A stretch of 7,384 bases of DNA, taken from NCBI GenBank assembly GCA_938002705.1, contig CALLAG010000011.1, positions 1 to 7,384 of the forward strand. The letters run 5' to 3'. The stretch comes from an uncultured Saprospiraceae bacterium (GTDB lineage: Bacteria; Bacteroidota; Bacteroidia; Chitinophagales; Saprospiraceae). The notes under the pieces are model-generated. The model did not search any database. It was not told the origin of the DNA and was given only the letters and a program-made list of their open reading frames with translations. Within the stretch, counting starts at the first letter, position 1. The number at the start of each line of letters is the position of its first letter. Positions 6,080 through 7,384 of the stretch are shown one piece after another. Both the position numbers and the translations under genes were made by a program.

Positions 6080-6118
6080 GTGATATATCTACATATTTAT
6101 TTTAGATTTATAATCTAA
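6080..6118 (+). promoter_or_regulatory. Possible promoter with overlapping 7-bp palindrome (operator-like)
   Basis: TAGATTTA at 6103-6110 matches the -7 consensus except for the last base, with GTG (one mismatch to TTG) at 6080-6082, 20 bases upstream. A perfect inverted repeat TTAGATT-TAT-AATCTAA at 6102-6118 covers the -7 element and the expected start region, the place where a repressor site would act. It has no T tract, so it is not an intrinsic terminator. The sequence is very AT-rich, so chance is a real alternative. Confidence 0.3.
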
Positions 6119-6128
6119 TATTTAGAAT

Positions 6129-6878
6129 ATGGAAATAAATTTTAAAGTCATCAATGCCAGCAAGCTTGAGGATGGGGATGTTTTTTATTGTACGCCTAAC
6201 CCAGAGATGAATGTCTTCGGGCCTAATTTTATGATTACTGGAACGGATCAGATATTTATCAGAGATGATCATTATGATAATCTCGAAGATGGTACTCATG
6301 CCGTTGTTGTTAATGGTGGTCACATCATATGGTTCAAGCCAGATGAGCATGTTGTTGTACTTACCCACTATTCAGAATTACTTAGAATATTGGATATGGT
6401 CAAAGAAGGAAACCCTCAGCTCAATGTCGGAGCCAATGATTTTCATACCTTATTGAGTGAGCAGATAGAGCAAGGCAAGCAGTTTGTTTCTCCGTTAGAT
6501 ATACTGATGGAGAAAGATAACTATGATGATGATTACGAGGAGTTAGTAGATCCCATTTTGGATATGACTCTTATGCGATCCTCAACAATAATATTAAGAG
6601 GTACAGAAGAATATTATAAATGGTCAAGTGCTATAGACGGATCAGATATGGGACCAAGCTTTGATGATGCTACTGTCTTGCTGGTAGATGATATAGAATT
6701 AAAGGAAGATATACTTGCATACATAGAAAAAAATCATAAGAAGATTTTAGAATATTTTTTTAACAGTATGTGGACTGATGATTCTTATTGGCCACGGGAA
6801 CGAGATTTAGTAGCATTTAATAAGTATATTAAGTGGGAGTATGCGAGTATGTTATTTGGTGAGAATTTATTATTTTGA
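6129..6878 (+). CDS. Acidic cytosolic protein of unknown function
   Basis: A 249-residue protein with no signal peptide or membrane segment; I do not recognise the family. The N-terminal 1-80 is beta-rich (V-F-Y-C-T-P, A-V-V-V-N-G-G-H-I-I-W-F, V-V-V-L-T) and looks like a small globular barrel or sandwich. An acidic stretch D-N-Y-D-D-D-Y-E-E at 130-138 separates it from a C-terminal helical part. The C-terminal part contains E-Y-Y-K-W-S-S-A-I-D-G-S-D-M-G at 161-174 and a Trp-rich end (W215, W221-P, W236) that looks conserved in style, suggesting a real folded domain and not a spurious frame. It starts 57 bases after the aroF stop on the same strand with no terminator between, so it could be read through from tyrA-aroF or use the weak promoter at 6080-6118. 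Nothing links it functionally to aromatic synthesis. Confidence 0.75.
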   Translation: MEINFKVINASKLEDGDVFYCTPNPEMNVFGPNFMITGTDQIFIRDDHYDNLEDGTHAVVVNGGHIIWFKPDEHVVVLTHYSELLRILDMVKEGNPQLNVGANDFHTLLSEQIEQGKQFVSPLDILMEKDNYDDDYEELVDPILDMTLMRSSTIILRGTEEYYKWSSAIDGSDMGPSFDDATVLLVDDIELKEDILAYIEKNHKKILEYFFNSMWTDDSYWPRERDLVAFNKYIKWEYASMLFGENLLF

Positions 6879-6933
6879 TTAATTATCCTGACAAGACTTC
6901 AGATATAATTTTTTAACATATATCCTCCAAAGC

Positions 6934-6964
6934 TTGATAGAGGAGAGACTTCTCTTTACATTTA
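6934..6964 (+). promoter_or_regulatory. Promoter-like site before the DUF5606-like gene
   Basis: TTG at 6934-6936 and TACATTTA at 6957-6964 are 20 bases apart; the -7 element differs from TAnnTTTG only at its last base. The start of transcription would fall near 6970, giving a leader of about 13 bases before the ATG at 6983. Spacing is identical to the other two promoters in the window. Confidence 0.45.
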
Positions 6965-6982
6965 CCACATCAAAATATTATC

Positions 6983-7384
6983 ATGAATTTAGAGCCATAT
7001 ATAGCAGTATCAGGAGAAGGAGGATTATTCAAGCTCATCGCGACAAGATCTAATGGATTAGTCCTTGAGAACTTGGATTCATTAGGCAAATCCAATTTCT
7101 ATTCTACACGTAAGCATCAGTTTACGCCTTTAGGTACAGTGGCGATTTATACTTTAGATGATTCTACGCCATTAGTAGATATCTACAAGACCATGTTAGA
7201 CAAGATAACAGAACTACCTCCAGTAAGTGTCAAGTCAGAAAAGCATGTCATAGAAGAATATTTTGATCAGATACTTCCAGATTATGATGAAGACAAAGTA
7301 TCTCTCAAGGATATGAAGAAAGTCATCAAGTGGTTCGTCAAATTAAATGATCACGGCCTACTCACAACCTCTGATGAAGAGGAG
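6983..7384 (+). CDS. DUF5606-like conserved Bacteroidota protein, 5' part (cut by window edge)
   Basis: The ATG at 6983 opens 134 codons with no stop before the window edge. The first part (I-A-V-S-G-E-G-G-L-F-K-L-I-A at 7-20, then N-G-L-V-L-E-N-L-D, then F-T-P-L-G-T-V-A-I-Y-T) matches my memory of DUF5606, a short protein conserved in Bacteroidota: a beta-rich N-terminal domain starting with an S-G-x-x-G-L-x-K-L motif. Residues 90-134 are charged and helical (Y-F-D-Q-I-L-P-D-Y-D-E-D, then M-K-K-V-I-K-W-F) and end in an acidic tail. The family's function is unknown. It has its own promoter-like site and is probably transcribed separately from the gene before it. Confidence 0.75.
   Translation, partial: MNLEPYIAVSGEGGLFKLIATRSNGLVLENLDSLGKSNFYSTRKHQFTPLGTVAIYTLDDSTPLVDIYKTMLDKITELPPVSVKSEKHVIEEYFDQILPDYDEDKVSLKDMKKVIKWFVKLNDHGLLTTSDEEE

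Noticed and set aside
6942..6957. Small hairpin around ACTT before the DUF5606-like gene
   Set aside because: Four Watson-Crick pairs plus two wobbles, lying in the spacer of the putative promoter, with no T tract beyond three bases.

Overview
The window looks like a chromosomal segment of a Bacteroidota (Bacteroidetes) bacterium, possibly Saprospiria-like, although placement below phylum is a guess. The evidence is low GC with heavy ATA/AGA/TTA codon use, little Shine-Dalgarno sequence before the starts, A-rich start contexts, and promoter-like sites of the Bacteroidota form TTG-N20-TAnnTTTG. The C-terminally fused DAHP synthase/chorismate mutase and a DUF5606-like gene also fit. There are no mobile elements, CRISPR arrays, tRNAs or rRNAs.

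Layout. Positions 1-437 (minus) hold the N-terminal part of a MalY/PatB-type PLP enzyme, cut by the window edge. A plus-strand pair follows: a FIST-domain sensor (639-1775) and, 9 bases later, a soluble histidine kinase (1785-2681), with a consensus promoter at 558-588. The kinase converges on a small minus-strand lipoprotein with a cytochrome-c-like but atypical CX5CH motif (2742-3098). That gene diverges, across only 19 bases, from a secreted beta-barrel-like protein (3118-3804). Next come tyrA (prephenate dehydrogenase, 4104-4976) and a DAHP synthase-chorismate mutase fusion (4987-6072). The window ends with an unrecognised acidic protein (6129-6878) and the start of a DUF5606-like gene (6983 to the edge). 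No gene-free stretch exceeds 300 bases.

The most interesting element is the 165 bases in front of tyrA. A near-perfect Bacteroidota promoter (3918-3948) sits 8 bases before a 20-codon ORF (3957-4019) whose residues 7-15 read Y-F-T-W-S-Y-F-Y-Y. The end of this ORF can pair either with its own Tyr-codon segment (hairpin 3994-4013) or with a downstream segment (antiterminator, 4011-4017 with 4053-4059). That downstream segment is also the 5' arm of a strong intrinsic terminator (4051-4082) ending 21 bases before the tyrA start. This is the full architecture of a ribosome-mediated transcription attenuator that senses charged aromatic tRNA, mainly tRNA-Tyr. It would control both the entry step (DAHP synthase) and the Tyr branch (chorismate mutase, prephenate dehydrogenase) of aromatic amino acid synthesis.

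Start sites were chosen by family alignment and the A-rich context seen before Bacteroidota starts. For the FIST gene and tyrA this favours an internal ATG over the most upstream one.
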